Assembly: GCA_027533395.1 (NCBI GenBank)
Contig: JAPZUF010000001.1
Coordinates: 114,844-178,843 of the forward strand
Length of the DNA: 64,000 bases
Origin: Cyclobacteriaceae bacterium
GTDB taxonomy: Bacteria > Bacteroidota > Bacteroidia > Cytophagales > Cyclobacteriaceae
Direction of reading: 5' to 3'
Position numbers and translations under genes: made by a program. Positions within the stretch are counted from its first letter, which is position 1. Each line of letters starts with the position of its first letter. The notes below the pieces were generated by a model. That model searched no databases. It saw nothing but the letters and a program-made list of their open reading frames with translations, and had not been told where the DNA came from. Of the stretch, positions 44,494 to 54,405 are shown piece by piece.

Positions 44494-47400
44494 ATGCGAA
44501 TTACTTTACTACTTTTTTTGGTGCTTAATTTTGCAAAGTTTGCACAAGCACAACCTTTTCCACCACCATCAGTTATAGATATGTATCCTTTACTAGTGGA
44601 TGTTGGAGGCGCAGTTACTTTAACTGGAACTAATTTTAATTCAGTTGCCCAAGTATACTTAGGCGTACCTGAGCAGGGAATATTTCCTGGCTATGGAATT
44701 ATTCTATCTAAAACCAACACAGAAATTAAGTTTATTCCAGTGGGAAATACTTTAGTTGGCTCAGTAACAGTTGTGCTCAGTTGGTATTATGATGCTGGTG
44801 CAAATTATCAAGGAGATGATAACTACGGCTTGTATAATTCACCTATAAATTTAACAATTCTGCCATTAAACGAAGCCCGTTTTCCAGTTACAGAAACAGT
44901 AAGTGAAAGAAAACCAGTAGGATTAAGTACACAAGCTAAATTTGGAAGTACAGTTGAAATTTCTGGAGATGGTAATGTAGCTGCAATAACTGCTTCTGGA
45001 GAAAATAAGGTTAGAATTTATACAAAAACAAATGGTAGTTGGATTGAAGTTCAGACAATTCACAATTCTGCCAGTGGCTTTGGCGCGAGCCTCTCGCTAA
45101 GCTATGATGGCTCATTACTTTTAATAGGTGCTCCACTAGACAATTCTAATACAGGTTCAATTTTTATTTACAAAAAAGAAACATCAACGTGGAATTTGCT
45201 AGGTAATAAAAGGACAATAGTAAACAACCAAAAATCATTAGAAGGTGGATTAGGCTATTCAATGAGTATAACTGCTGATGGTAGTATTATTGCGACTGGT
45301 TGCCCTAATTTTAATTTTGGTAGAGGTGTAACAATCGTTTTCAGAAAAAATAGTTTCGGAGAATATATCCAAGATTCTCCAATATCTATTTCTAATAATA
45401 CTTACAACAATGGTAATAGTTTAATCAATCAAGGTTATAGTGTAAAATTAAGTGCCGATGGTAGTAAACTGTTAGTAGGAACATTAAAAGACAGAACCTT
45501 GAGACATGGTTCGGTTTACGAAATAGGATCTGTAACAGTTTTTACTAACTCTGGTTCTTGGTTTGAAAGCCAAAAGATTATCCCTCCTCAAAATTTAATA
45601 GATTCGAGTGTTCCTAGTAGTTTATTTGGCACTTCAATCGCAATATCAGGAAATGGGAAATTGATAGGTATCATCAGTGGAAATGGCAAAAGACTTCATA
45701 TATATGAGAATACAGCATCTCAATATTCATTGACCAATACTTTTGATGCACCCATTTCTAGTACAAATGGATTTGGTCTCAATGGAGCACTGGCAATGTC
45801 ATTAGATGGAAGATCAATTTTTGTTGGAGATTTGTATAGATCATCTTGGTTCGGAAGTTCACCAGGCAATTCAGGGAACATAAAAACTTATTATAGATTA
45901 AATGGTTTATGGCAAAGAGGTCAGGATATTACTCCAACATCAAACTATGATGAAGATGAAGTAGGTCGAAATATTGCAGTTTCAGCAAACGGAAGAACTT
46001 TGCTTTTTGGTGGGTGGGGACATAACACTGTACCTGCTGATGCATCATTCGAGGAAATTAACTGGAATAACAATGAAGGAGCTTTTTGGGTATTCGAAGC
46101 TGAATCTCCAAACCCTCAGCCCACTATTTCAGAAGTAAGCATCAGTAATGTAACTAATACCGATTTACAAATGACTTTTGGGCCAAATAAACCTGGCATC
46201 GGCAGGTTAGTTGTAGCTAAAACTGGTACATCACCATCTTTTGTTCCGGTTAATGGCACGGTTTACACAAAAAATCAAAATTTACCTAGCGATGAGAAAG
46301 TGCTGCATATAGGTACAATGTTGCAAACTGGCATTTTTGGTTTAACTCCAGCCACAACTTACCATTTTAAAGTATATGAGTACGTTATCGAAAATGGAGT
46401 TTACAAGTATGGTACTACACCAACCCTGGTTAGTGCAACTACGCTTAGCGAAGGATTATCTTTTGTAACCACACCTGCCGATAATGCCATTAATCAACAA
46501 GCAACGATAAGCTTTAGAGTGAAAACACAAACAAATGTTACCTCCTATAAAATTGAATTATCAAAAGAGCAAGATTTTAGCACACTATTTAAAAGTGCTA
46601 CAGGTGGAATGCCATTGCCAATAACGGGCTTAGAATATAATACAACTTATTTTACTCGCGTAAAACCTAATATACAAGGAGTAGAAAATTTTGGTAAAGT
46701 AACACGCTTTACTACAGCTCCGGCTGAGTTTTTCACGCATATGGTTTCACCTGCACATCTTGCTGCTAATGTAAATCCGTTAACAGTTAGTATTCGCTCA
46801 AACTCAATTGTTGGAGCTAATTCATATACTGTACAAATTTCGTCTCAAGCTTCCTTTACCGGTGATGTTCAAGAAAAAATAAGTACAACATCAACTGTGG
46901 CATTTACTGGTTTGGCTTATAACACAAACTACTTTGTTAGAATAAAAACCAATGTATCGCCTAACTGGGGTACAGTTAAATCTTTTACAACAGGAAATCC
47001 AGAACAGTTTGCATTTGTAAAAAGTCCTGCAAACGCAATTGCTAATGTTAATGTAAACCTAAACATTGGTTTAAATGCTGTTTTAAATGCAAGCCTTTAT
47101 ACACTTGAATTAAGTACCAGCCAAGATTTTGCACAGAATGTTCAAACCTACACAAGCGATAAAACTACCATACCCATTACAGGATTAAGTTTTTCTACTA
47201 CTTATTATTCAAGGGTTAAAACTAATTTGAGTGATACCTGGGGCCAAATTAGAAGTTTTACAACAGGAAGTTTAATCAGTCTTAGTTATTTACTCAGTCC
47301 TGTAAAGCCAAACCAAAGTGTGTTGCCAACATTAGTAACCAACAATGTTGGTGCTTCTCAGTATACTTTTCAATTATCAACGCAAAATAATTTCAGTTCT

Positions 47401-48378
47401 CAAGTACAAACATTCAATTCCGACAAACCTAGTTTTAAGTTAATCCAGCCAATAGCATACAACACAACTTACTTTGTAAGGATATCAAATAATCTTTTAC
47501 CTGGCTGGGGAGAGGTCAAAAGTTTCTCTACAGGTACACCAGATTTTTTTAGTTATGTTTCGTCACCCAAACATCTAGCAATAAATGTAAATTACGTGAC
47601 GAACATTACTTCTAATGTTGTGCAAGGAGCCAGCACATACACAATTGAAGTAGCAACTGATCAAGACTTTACGCAAAATGTGCAAACAAAATCAGGTGCT
47701 AATGTTCAGCCCTTCACACTGATGCAAAACATGCAATACTTTAGCAGAGTAAGAACTAATCTTTCTCCGATTTGGGGTGCAATCAAAAGCTTTACAACAG
47801 GTAATGCAGTTAGTTTATGTTATATAACTTCACCAAAAGCAAACGCAGTTGGGGTTAGTTTGAAACCCAGAGTAAGTGTTAATGCACCAGGCGATGCAAC
47901 TCAAGTTCGAGTACAACTTTCTTCAGATGGTAATTTTATTTCTAATGTTTTGGAGTTAACGACAACATTAAGATATGTTACATTTAACAACTTGCAAAAC
48001 AACACTGTTTACTACGCACGAGTCTCAACCAATTTGGTGCCTAATGTTTGGGGTACGGTTTCAAGCTTTACAACTTTAGCTGAAACCGGAGCCAGAGAAA
48101 AGCAAGAAACAGTTTATGTTGAGGAGTTTGAAAAACAAGCAGAAAATATTTGGCAGATATATCCAAATCCTTTTGAAAACTGTGTACAGATAAAACAAAA
48201 AGATAGCGCTGTATTTTTTAGAGCAAAACTAATAAATATGTTAGGTCAACTTTTAGAAGAAAGAGAAAGTATAAATGGAGAAGTTACTCTAGGTTGTTCA
48301 GTCTTTAATGGCAATTATTTAATAGAAATTGTTACAGATAAAAATGAAAAAATAATTAAACGAGTCGTTAAAAAATAA
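44494..48378 (+). CDS. T9SS-sorted surface protein with IPT/TIG, FG-GAP-like and FN3-like repeats
   Basis: 1294 residues. Signal peptide MRITLLLFLVLNFAKFAQA. An IPT/TIG-type domain (about 25-125) is followed by FG-GAP/propeller-like repeats to about 540 (ISGDGNVAAIT, LSYDGSLLLIG, ISADGSKLLVG types). Then at least six tandem FN3-like repeats of about 90 residues (roughly 650-1210), each ending in a variant of WGxVKSFTTG. The last 70 residues form a T9SS sorting domain (IYPNPFENCVQI ... LINMLGQLLEE ... KRVVKK). Probably a large cell-surface protein; adhesion is a guess. It stands alone between two near-identical terminators, with a 245-base promoter region upstream that has no gene. Confidence 0.88.
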   Translation: MRITLLLFLVLNFAKFAQAQPFPPPSVIDMYPLLVDVGGAVTLTGTNFNSVAQVYLGVPEQGIFPGYGIILSKTNTEIKFIPVGNTLVGSVTVVLSWYYDAGANYQGDDNYGLYNSPINLTILPLNEARFPVTETVSERKPVGLSTQAKFGSTVEISGDGNVAAITASGENKVRIYTKTNGSWIEVQTIHNSASGFGASLSLSYDGSLLLIGAPLDNSNTGSIFIYKKETSTWNLLGNKRTIVNNQKSLEGGLGYSMSITADGSIIATGCPNFNFGRGVTIVFRKNSFGEYIQDSPISISNNTYNNGNSLINQGYSVKLSADGSKLLVGTLKDRTLRHGSVYEIGSVTVFTNSGSWFESQKIIPPQNLIDSSVPSSLFGTSIAISGNGKLIGIISGNGKRLHIYENTASQYSLTNTFDAPISSTNGFGLNGALAMSLDGRSIFVGDLYRSSWFGSSPGNSGNIKTYYRLNGLWQRGQDITPTSNYDEDEVGRNIAVSANGRTLLFGGWGHNTVPADASFEEINWNNNEGAFWVFEAESPNPQPTISEVSISNVTNTDLQMTFGPNKPGIGRLVVAKTGTSPSFVPVNGTVYTKNQNLPSDEKVLHIGTMLQTGIFGLTPATTYHFKVYEYVIENGVYKYGTTPTLVSATTLSEGLSFVTTPADNAINQQATISFRVKTQTNVTSYKIELSKEQDFSTLFKSATGGMPLPITGLEYNTTYFTRVKPNIQGVENFGKVTRFTTAPAEFFTHMVSPAHLAANVNPLTVSIRSNSIVGANSYTVQISSQASFTGDVQEKISTTSTVAFTGLAYNTNYFVRIKTNVSPNWGTVKSFTTGNPEQFAFVKSPANAIANVNVNLNIGLNAVLNASLYTLELSTSQDFAQNVQTYTSDKTTIPITGLSFSTTYYSRVKTNLSDTWGQIRSFTTGSLISLSYLLSPVKPNQSVLPTLVTNNVGASQYTFQLSTQNNFSSQVQTFNSDKPSFKLIQPIAYNTTYFVRISNNLLPGWGEVKSFSTGTPDFFSYVSSPKHLAINVNYVTNITSNVVQGASTYTIEVATDQDFTQNVQTKSGANVQPFTLMQNMQYFSRVRTNLSPIWGAIKSFTTGNAVSLCYITSPKANAVGVSLKPRVSVNAPGDATQVRVQLSSDGNFISNVLELTTTLRYVTFNNLQNNTVYYARVSTNLVPNVWGTVSSFTTLAETGAREKQETVYVEEFEKQAENIWQIYPNPFENCVQIKQKDSAVFFRAKLINMLGQLLEERESINGEVTLGCSVFNGNYLIEIVTDKNEKIIKRVVKK

Positions 48379-48384
48379 AGAGAA

Positions 48385-48418
48385 TAAAAAATCCTGAGTG
48401 TTTCGCTCAGGATTTTTT
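48385..48418. terminator. Rho-independent terminator after the T9SS FN3 protein
   Basis: Stem ATCCTGAGTG (48391-48400), TTT loop, CGCTCAGGAT (48404-48413) with one G-T wobble, A and T tracts on both sides. Also likely stops minus-strand transcription from the converging M28 peptidase gene. Same stem sequence as the terminator at 44214-44249. Confidence 0.87.
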
Positions 48419-48502
48419 ATGCTTATCACACATTCAAAATAGAATTTAACTTTTCTTAAACCTTCTCTTTCCTAAATCTAAGCCAAAATTATTTTACAAT
48501 AT

Positions 48503-50008
48503 TTATTTACCATATAATTTTTTGGATAAAGGCTCAAATTTATCTCCAACTTTCCAAACTGGAGGTGTAGGGATGTTTGCAAGTATAACGTTGGTATATA
48601 CGTAAGCCCTAAAATACTTTTCTAAGTAAGAAAAGTTTAAAGAAGCTACTTCATCTGCTGGTTGGTGGTAGTATTTCATTAATTCTGCATCGAATGCTTT
48701 AAAGCCAGGAGCAAAATCAATTGCAGGAATACCCTTCTTGGCAAAATTAAAGTTATCAGATCTTTCAAAAAGATTTTGTTCTGGCACAGGGTCTTTGATG
48801 GCTTGTAGGCCAAAAACTTGACAAGCTTTTAATATAGATTCTTCTGCTGTTGTGCGCTCTAATCCGATAACAGTTGCTTTAGTTGTATCATTATAACCTG
48901 CGCCATCGCAATTGAAGTTAAATACAATTTTACTAAGTGGAATTAAAGGATGCTCGGTATACCACAAACTTCCCAACAAACCAACTTCTTCAGCTGTTAA
49001 GGCTAGTAATATAATGGAACGTTTTTGAGGATTACGTGCGAAAAAGCGGGCAGTTTCTAGCAAACCAACAATACCAATGGCATTGTCGCGGGCACCGTTA
49101 TAGATTGAGTCGGGCAGATTGCCTTTTTTGCGTACACCTACATGATCGTAATGAGCAGATACAAGAAGAAATTCGTTTTTTAAAACAGGATCTGTACCAT
49201 TAACAATGCCTGCTACATTTCTACCCTTAAAATAAATAAGGTTGGCACCAGATGTTTTAATAGCTCCACTAATTTTCTTATTTTCTTTTAGTAACGTTAG
49301 TATTGTGTTATCGCTGTTCCTCATCCAGAAATGAGGAATACCTTCAGTTTCTTTTTGTAACCTGATGCGAGGTGTTGTACTTAGTAAACTAACAATATTT
49401 TGCCACGGCATTCCTGGAAAAGTATAAATTTCTATTAATCCAACTCCACCGAATTCTTTTGATAGTTGATTTTTATTTGTTGACTCATTGTATGCTGAAA
49501 ACAAATTTCCTAATTGCTCAGAAGTGCCAACCAAAGCAACAACTAATTTCCCGCGAACATCAGTTTTTTCGAAATCTGAACGTGTGCCATATCCTACGAA
49601 AACAACATCTCCATTAAAATCTAAATTCGTGCCTCCAATTTGAATGATGTCATCATTTAATTTGAATGTCTGTTTATCCAAGGAAAAGGAAATAACAGAA
49701 GCAGGAACAGCTTTTTCGAAAGAAACCTGTTGAAAATACGTGTTATTAGTATTGGGTGCAGCTTGTATGCCCCATTGCCTAAATTGAGATGCAATGTAAT
49801 TAGCAGCAATGTCAATTTCAGGAGTACCAATGTTGCGTCCACGCATCTCATCGGCAGCTAAAAAAGTTAAGTGCGCTTGCGCATCCTCTTGCGTCACGAT
49901 TGTACTTATAATTTGTTCAACATGCGTGTCAATTTTATTTTTATTTTTTTGAGCAAGTGAATCTACCTGAATAGTAAGTAATAAGAGGAATAAAAATAAT
50001 ATTCTCAT
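48503..50008 (-). CDS. Exported M28 family metallopeptidase (aminopeptidase type)
   Basis: 501 residues from the ATG at 50008; a TTG seven codons upstream was not chosen because MRILFLFLLLL starts a clean signal peptide. Family M28 zinc ligands can be seen in SAHYDHVG (His), NGARDNAIG (Asp), LTAEEVGLLGS (catalytic Glu and ligand), FNCDGAG (Asp) and YYHQPADE (His). A PA-like domain (about 130-260) interrupts before the catalytic core. Periplasmic or outer-membrane-face aminopeptidase. Confidence 0.92.
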   Translation of the reverse strand: MRILFLFLLLLTIQVDSLAQKNKNKIDTHVEQIISTIVTQEDAQAHLTFLAADEMRGRNIGTPEIDIAANYIASQFRQWGIQAAPNTNNTYFQQVSFEKAVPASVISFSLDKQTFKLNDDIIQIGGTNLDFNGDVVFVGYGTRSDFEKTDVRGKLVVALVGTSEQLGNLFSAYNESTNKNQLSKEFGGVGLIEIYTFPGMPWQNIVSLLSTTPRIRLQKETEGIPHFWMRNSDNTILTLLKENKKISGAIKTSGANLIYFKGRNVAGIVNGTDPVLKNEFLLVSAHYDHVGVRKKGNLPDSIYNGARDNAIGIVGLLETARFFARNPQKRSIILLALTAEEVGLLGSLWYTEHPLIPLSKIVFNFNCDGAGYNDTTKATVIGLERTTAEESILKACQVFGLQAIKDPVPEQNLFERSDNFNFAKKGIPAIDFAPGFKAFDAELMKYYHQPADEVASLNFSYLEKYFRAYVYTNVILANIPTPPVWKVGDKFEPLSKKLYGK

Positions 50009-50254
50009 AATTATGTTAATTTTTATCAACCTCTAATTTATTGATAAAAATTAGGCAAAACCTACTTTTATTAAGATAGGAAAATTGAGAATGATAAAAT
50101 AATTAATATTTAAACCTACCCTGAAATTTTTGGTCCTATTATCTTATTTAATAAACTTATACAGATGTTTGTTGAGATTTCATTAATTGATTTTTTTGAT
50201 TTAGACCTTACTAAAAGTTTTTTAGGAATAAAATATTAGTCGCAATTCAGCGTC

Positions 50255-50707
50255 TTAGTTTTGTTCTTTCACACCCTGTGTGTTTAACCAATTTGTTATC
50301 AGTTGAACATCAGCAGGCGTAACTTTGGCATCTTGATGTATCATTGTATAAGAATCCAAAGGCATCCAACCTTCTGTAAAGGCTTCACCAACCTCTTCTA
50401 ATTTATGCGCTGCTTTTTCTGCATTGTAGGTATTAAATGCCGAAAAATTCAAATGTTCTTTTCCTTCTACCACGTGCCCATTTAAAAACCAACCTACTGG
50501 TTGAATGTGTGTATACCAAGGATAGTTAGTGTTGTTACTGTGGCAATCATAACATTTGCTGATGAGCAAAGTATGTATTTCTTGCGGAACGGTCATTACT
50601 TTAGAAATATCTCCTGCTGCAATGGGTTCTGATTGATTAAGACTTGGGCGGATAAACTGCATGATTACTACAGCAGCAACCAATGCCAATACTATTTTCT
50701 TTTTCAT
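50255..50707 (-). CDS. Haem-binding domain protein (single c-type CxxCH)
   Basis: 150 residues. A signal-anchor of about 20 residues (ALVAAVVIMQFI), then a haem site CYDCHSNNTNYPWY with the CxxCH motif near residue 52, and MPLDSYTMIHQDAKVT, the pattern of Haem_bd family proteins in Bacteroidota. Probably periplasmic, with covalently bound haem. No neighbour gives the redox partner. Nothing was recognised in the 246 bases between it and the M28 gene. Confidence 0.87.
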   Translation of the reverse strand: MKKKIVLALVAAVVIMQFIRPSLNQSEPIAAGDISKVMTVPQEIHTLLISKCYDCHSNNTNYPWYTHIQPVGWFLNGHVVEGKEHLNFSAFNTYNAEKAAHKLEEVGEAFTEGWMPLDSYTMIHQDAKVTPADVQLITNWLNTQGVKEQN

Positions 50708-50864
50708 ATGATTAGGATTTGAGAACTGTCTTTTTTAAAATAAAACTCATTTAACTATTAGATGAAGAAACCTACCTAAATAGTTTAACTATTTTAAGTT
50801 ACTATCTAAACGATTAATTGAAAAGATTTATTCATTATATTTATCAATCAAGACCCCTTAGCTT

Positions 50865-52448
50865 ATGAGAAAATGGTTTATCATCATCAGTGTTGTAACA
50901 ACAGCATTGATTTTATTTTGGGCATACTTCTGGACGCCCGCCTTATATACCCTAATCTTAATTGGTCCAGTTATTTTCATGGGTGTAGAAGACATGGTGC
51001 AAAAGAAACAATCCATCAAAAGAAACTTTCCAATAGCGGGTAGATTGCGTTACTTCTTCGAAGACTTGCGCCCAAAAATCCAACAATACTTTGTAGAAAA
51101 TGATACAGATGGTGCACCCATCAATAGAAATGAACGCTCTGTTATTTATCAACGCGCGAAAAAACAAATCGATACCGTTCCTTTCGGCACACAATTAAAT
51201 GTGTATGCCGAAGGCTATGAGTGGATGACTCACTCTATCAGTCCTATTGATCATCATAAACTCGATCATAATCCGCGCATTCGTTTTGGTGGTAGTAAGT
51301 GCACCCAACCCTACGATGCAAGTGTATTGAATATCTCAGCTATGAGTTTTGGTTCATTAAGTGCAAACGCAGTAGAATCTTTAAACTGGGGTGCACAAAT
51401 GGGAGGCTTTGCTCATAATACCGGAGAAGGCGGCATCAGTCCGCATCATTTAAAATATAATGGTGATTTAATCTGGCAAATCGGAACGGGTTATTTTGGG
51501 GCCAGAACAGAAGATGGAAAATTTTCTGATGATGCCTTTAAAGCTAACGCCACCCGATCACAAGTAAAAATGATTGAGATTAAGCTTTCTCAAGGTGCTA
51601 AGCCTGGTCATGGTGGAATTTTACCTGCTGCTAAAAATACACCCGAGATTGCTGCCATCCGCTTAGTAAAACCGGGCACTACGGTTTTCTCTCCTCCTTA
51701 TCATACAGCCTTTACCAATCCTATTGAATTATTACAATTTATTGATAGGCTAAGAAATTTATCAGGTGGTAAGCCTGTTGGTTTCAAACTTTGTATTGGC
51801 AGAAAGAGTGAGTTTCTTTCTATATGTAAAGCTATGATTAAGCTTAACATCTATCCTGATTTTATTACCATTGATGGAGGAGAAGGTGGAACAGGTGCAG
51901 CACCGCCAGAGTTTACCAATTTTGTGGGTATGCCCATGTTAGATGCCTTGGCTTTTGCAGATGATGCCTTGCGTGGTTTTGGCATTCGAAACGAGATGAG
52001 ATTAATTGCTTCTGGAAAAGTGTTAACAGGTTTCCATTTGGTACGCGCTATGGCTTTGGGTGCTGATACGTGTAACAGTGCGCGTGCTATGATGATGGCC
52101 TTAGGTTGTATACAGGCGTTGGAGTGTCATAAAAATACGTGCCCTACCGGTGTGGCTACGCAAGATCCTTACTTCATGAAAGGTTTAGTAGTGGAGGATA
52201 AGAAAACACGTGTCGCCAACTTTCATAAAAACACGGTACACTCTTTTGTAGAGTTAATGTCTTGTGCTGGGTTGGATCATCCGGATAAGATTAACCGTTC
52301 GCATGTTTACCGAAGAGTTTTCATGAACATGGTAAAAACATACGAAGAAATTTATCCTCCTATTCCAGAGGGTTGTCTATTGGATGGTGGAGATTCTCCT
52401 TTCGAGTTTGATTCTTATTTGGCGAAAGCAAGCGCAGAAGCTTTTTAA
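50865..52448 (+). CDS. FMN-binding glutamate synthase family protein with N-terminal membrane helices
   Basis: 527 residues. Two hydrophobic helices in the first 45 residues, then the GltB central domain: FGSLSANAVESLNWGAQMGG, NTGEGGISPHH, KPGHGGILPA, DGGEGGTGAAPPEF, and the iron-sulfur-type CxxxxCPTGVA. The amidotransferase domain and GltD partner of complete glutamate synthase are absent. Such stand-alone forms are widespread, and their electron donor and reaction are not firmly known. Confidence 0.9.
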   Translation: MRKWFIIISVVTTALILFWAYFWTPALYTLILIGPVIFMGVEDMVQKKQSIKRNFPIAGRLRYFFEDLRPKIQQYFVENDTDGAPINRNERSVIYQRAKKQIDTVPFGTQLNVYAEGYEWMTHSISPIDHHKLDHNPRIRFGGSKCTQPYDASVLNISAMSFGSLSANAVESLNWGAQMGGFAHNTGEGGISPHHLKYNGDLIWQIGTGYFGARTEDGKFSDDAFKANATRSQVKMIEIKLSQGAKPGHGGILPAAKNTPEIAAIRLVKPGTTVFSPPYHTAFTNPIELLQFIDRLRNLSGGKPVGFKLCIGRKSEFLSICKAMIKLNIYPDFITIDGGEGGTGAAPPEFTNFVGMPMLDALAFADDALRGFGIRNEMRLIASGKVLTGFHLVRAMALGADTCNSARAMMMALGCIQALECHKNTCPTGVATQDPYFMKGLVVEDKKTRVANFHKNTVHSFVELMSCAGLDHPDKINRSHVYRRVFMNMVKTYEEIYPPIPEGCLLDGGDSPFEFDSYLAKASAEAF

Positions 52449-52506
52449 CTAATTTCTATAGTAAAAAGACAAGGCAAAATATTTATCTTGTAGAAAATTT
52501 TTCTGC

Positions 52507-53010
52507 TTGGTACGAAAGTATTTTCCATTAGATAAAAACTATGTGTTGGAAGCCGTGCAGCTTAACCAAGAACAAACGCTATTATCTTATTTGGTAGATT
52601 TCGTGAAAGTTGAATACTTGATGCGTACCAACCCGTTAGGTATCCGCGATGAAATAGCTGTTAAAATTCAGGAACACACAAGTCAGGATTTTAGACACCT
52701 ACATGAATTCTATTTAAACCTTTGCGGTGTTTTTCGTTACACTTATTATAAAGACAACCAACTCGAGTTTACTTTCGATGGACGAGAGCCAAGCGAACTT
52801 TATAAGATGGAGTGGAGTGCAACTTTCAAAAAATGGTGTCGCGGTTTTTGCAAACACGATAATTTTATTCGTGCAGTATTGGATTTAACTGTTTTCTATC
52901 CGGCAGAAAGTCCTTTATTAATGGTGGATAATCGCATGCATGCTTTTCTCTTGCAACATTTCGATATTAAAATTCACCCTCAAAAAGGCATTCAGAAAAA
53001 GATGGCTTAA
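52507..53010 (+). CDS. Uncharacterised protein, TTG start
   Basis: 167 residues, not recognised by family. It has no signal peptide or membrane helix and is rich in aromatic residues (YFPLDKNYVLEAV, FYLNLCGVFRYTYYKDN). There is no ATG between the upstream in-frame stop at 52462 and TTG at 52507, so TTG is the likely start, or GTG at 52543. It ends with a 4-base TTAA overlap with the convergent MBL gene: both stop codons share it. Probably cytoplasmic; function unknown. Confidence 0.65.
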   Translation: MVRKYFPLDKNYVLEAVQLNQEQTLLSYLVDFVKVEYLMRTNPLGIRDEIAVKIQEHTSQDFRHLHEFYLNLCGVFRYTYYKDNQLEFTFDGREPSELYKMEWSATFKKWCRGFCKHDNFIRAVLDLTVFYPAESPLLMVDNRMHAFLLQHFDIKIHPQKGIQKKMA

Positions 53011-54404
53011 ATGCCACCGAACAACCTAAACTCTTCTCTGTAAGTTGGAACTTGCACATGCCAGCCAAACTTATCGGCAATGGCTTTTGCATAAGCATGG
53101 ATGTCTTGTCCTTCGCCATGTACAGTAAATACTTGTTTCGGACTTTCATCAAATTGACTCATCCATCTGAATAATTCTTCTTGGTCGGCATGGCCAGACA
53201 TCGTCATCATTTTTTCTATTTTGCATTTCACTGGAATATCCATACCGAACATGCGAAGGGTTGGTTTATTCTCTAATAAATCTCTGCCGCGTGTTCCTTC
53301 AGCCTGGTAGCCTGGAATTAATAAAGTATCATTCGGATTATCTAACCGTTGTGAAAGGTGATGGATGATGCGACCGCCCGTCATCATGCCACTGCTGGAA
53401 ATAATAATAGCATGAGATTTAACATCATTAATGGCTTTTGATTCTTCAACTGTTTTAGTAAAAATGATTTCGTTGGATTCTATTTCTTGGGCAAATTCTT
53501 TTACAGCATCACCTAATAAATGATAATCGGCATACTTAAAAAATAAATGCGTGGCAGAAATGGCCATCGGACTATCAATATAAATAGGAACAGAAGGAAT
53601 CTTATTTTCTTTCATCAGCTTACGCAAATAATACAATAAACCTTGCGTTCGTCCTACAGCGAAAGCAGGAATCAACAATACACCGTTGCGTTTGACAGCG
53701 TCATTGACTATTCGCGTTAAATCTATTTCAGGATCAGTGTAAGGATTGACCTTGTTACCGTAGGTTGATTCAATAATCAGAATATCTGCTTTGCGTATAG
53801 CAGAAGGTTGGCGCAGCATGGCTTGTTGATATCGGCCAATATCCCCGGAGAAAACCAATTTCTTTTCTTGGTAATCGCCTTTAATCCAAACTTCAGTTAT
53901 AGCAGAACCCAACAGATGTCCTGCATCTTGATAGTTAAATTTGATGTGTGGACACAAAGAAGTAATTTCATTATAAGCTACCGTCTTGATTAAAGGAAAA
54001 ACAGAACGAGCATCTTCTTCAGTATACAAAGGTTGAGGATCGGCATGTTTAGAATACCCTTTCTTTTTGGCAAAAGCTGCTTCTTCCTCTTGTAGTTTAG
54101 CAGAATCCAACAACAAAATCTCGATTAGATCTGCTGTAGGTTTAGTGCAGTATATGGGTCCGTTAAAACCTTCTTTTACAAGTTTAGGTAAATAACCGGT
54201 GTGGTCGATGTGTGCATGGCTAATCACAACGGCATCTATTTCGGCAGCGGGAATCGGAAAGGGATGGCGATTTCTAACGCGTAACTCTTTTAAACCTTGA
54301 AAGAGTCCGCAATCAAAAAGAAAAGTAAAGCCGTCTGTTTTAATCAAAAACCGTGAACCCGTTACAGATTCTGCTGCTCCTAAAAATGTAATATCAACAT
54401 TCAT
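53007..54404 (-). CDS. MBL-fold hydrolase with beta-CASP and RNA specificity domain
   Basis: 465 residues. The metallo-beta-lactamase motif VVISHAHIDHTGYL binds zinc. Then come DAGHLLGSA and FSGDIGRY, a beta-CASP region with LIPAFAVGRTQ, and a C-terminal RMMD-type KMMTMSGHADQEELFRWM. This is the archaeal/bacterial CPSF73-like family of RNA-processing nucleases; ribonuclease activity is inferred from family. Downstream of gapN with a one-base gap, so co-transcribed. Confidence 0.92.
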   Translation of the reverse strand: MNVDITFLGAAESVTGSRFLIKTDGFTFLFDCGLFQGLKELRVRNRHPFPIPAAEIDAVVISHAHIDHTGYLPKLVKEGFNGPIYCTKPTADLIEILLLDSAKLQEEEAAFAKKKGYSKHADPQPLYTEEDARSVFPLIKTVAYNEITSLCPHIKFNYQDAGHLLGSAITEVWIKGDYQEKKLVFSGDIGRYQQAMLRQPSAIRKADILIIESTYGNKVNPYTDPEIDLTRIVNDAVKRNGVLLIPAFAVGRTQGLLYYLRKLMKENKIPSVPIYIDSPMAISATHLFFKYADYHLLGDAVKEFAQEIESNEIIFTKTVEESKAINDVKSHAIIISSSGMMTGGRIIHHLSQRLDNPNDTLLIPGYQAEGTRGRDLLENKPTLRMFGMDIPVKCKIEKMMTMSGHADQEELFRWMSQFDESPKQVFTVHGEGQDIHAYAKAIADKFGWHVQVPTYREEFRLFGGI

Positions 54405-54405
54405 G

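Noticed and set aside
46440..48090. CRISPR-like or intergenic repeat array
   Set aside because: The repeats are coding, about 270 bases long, and belong to FN3-like protein domains.
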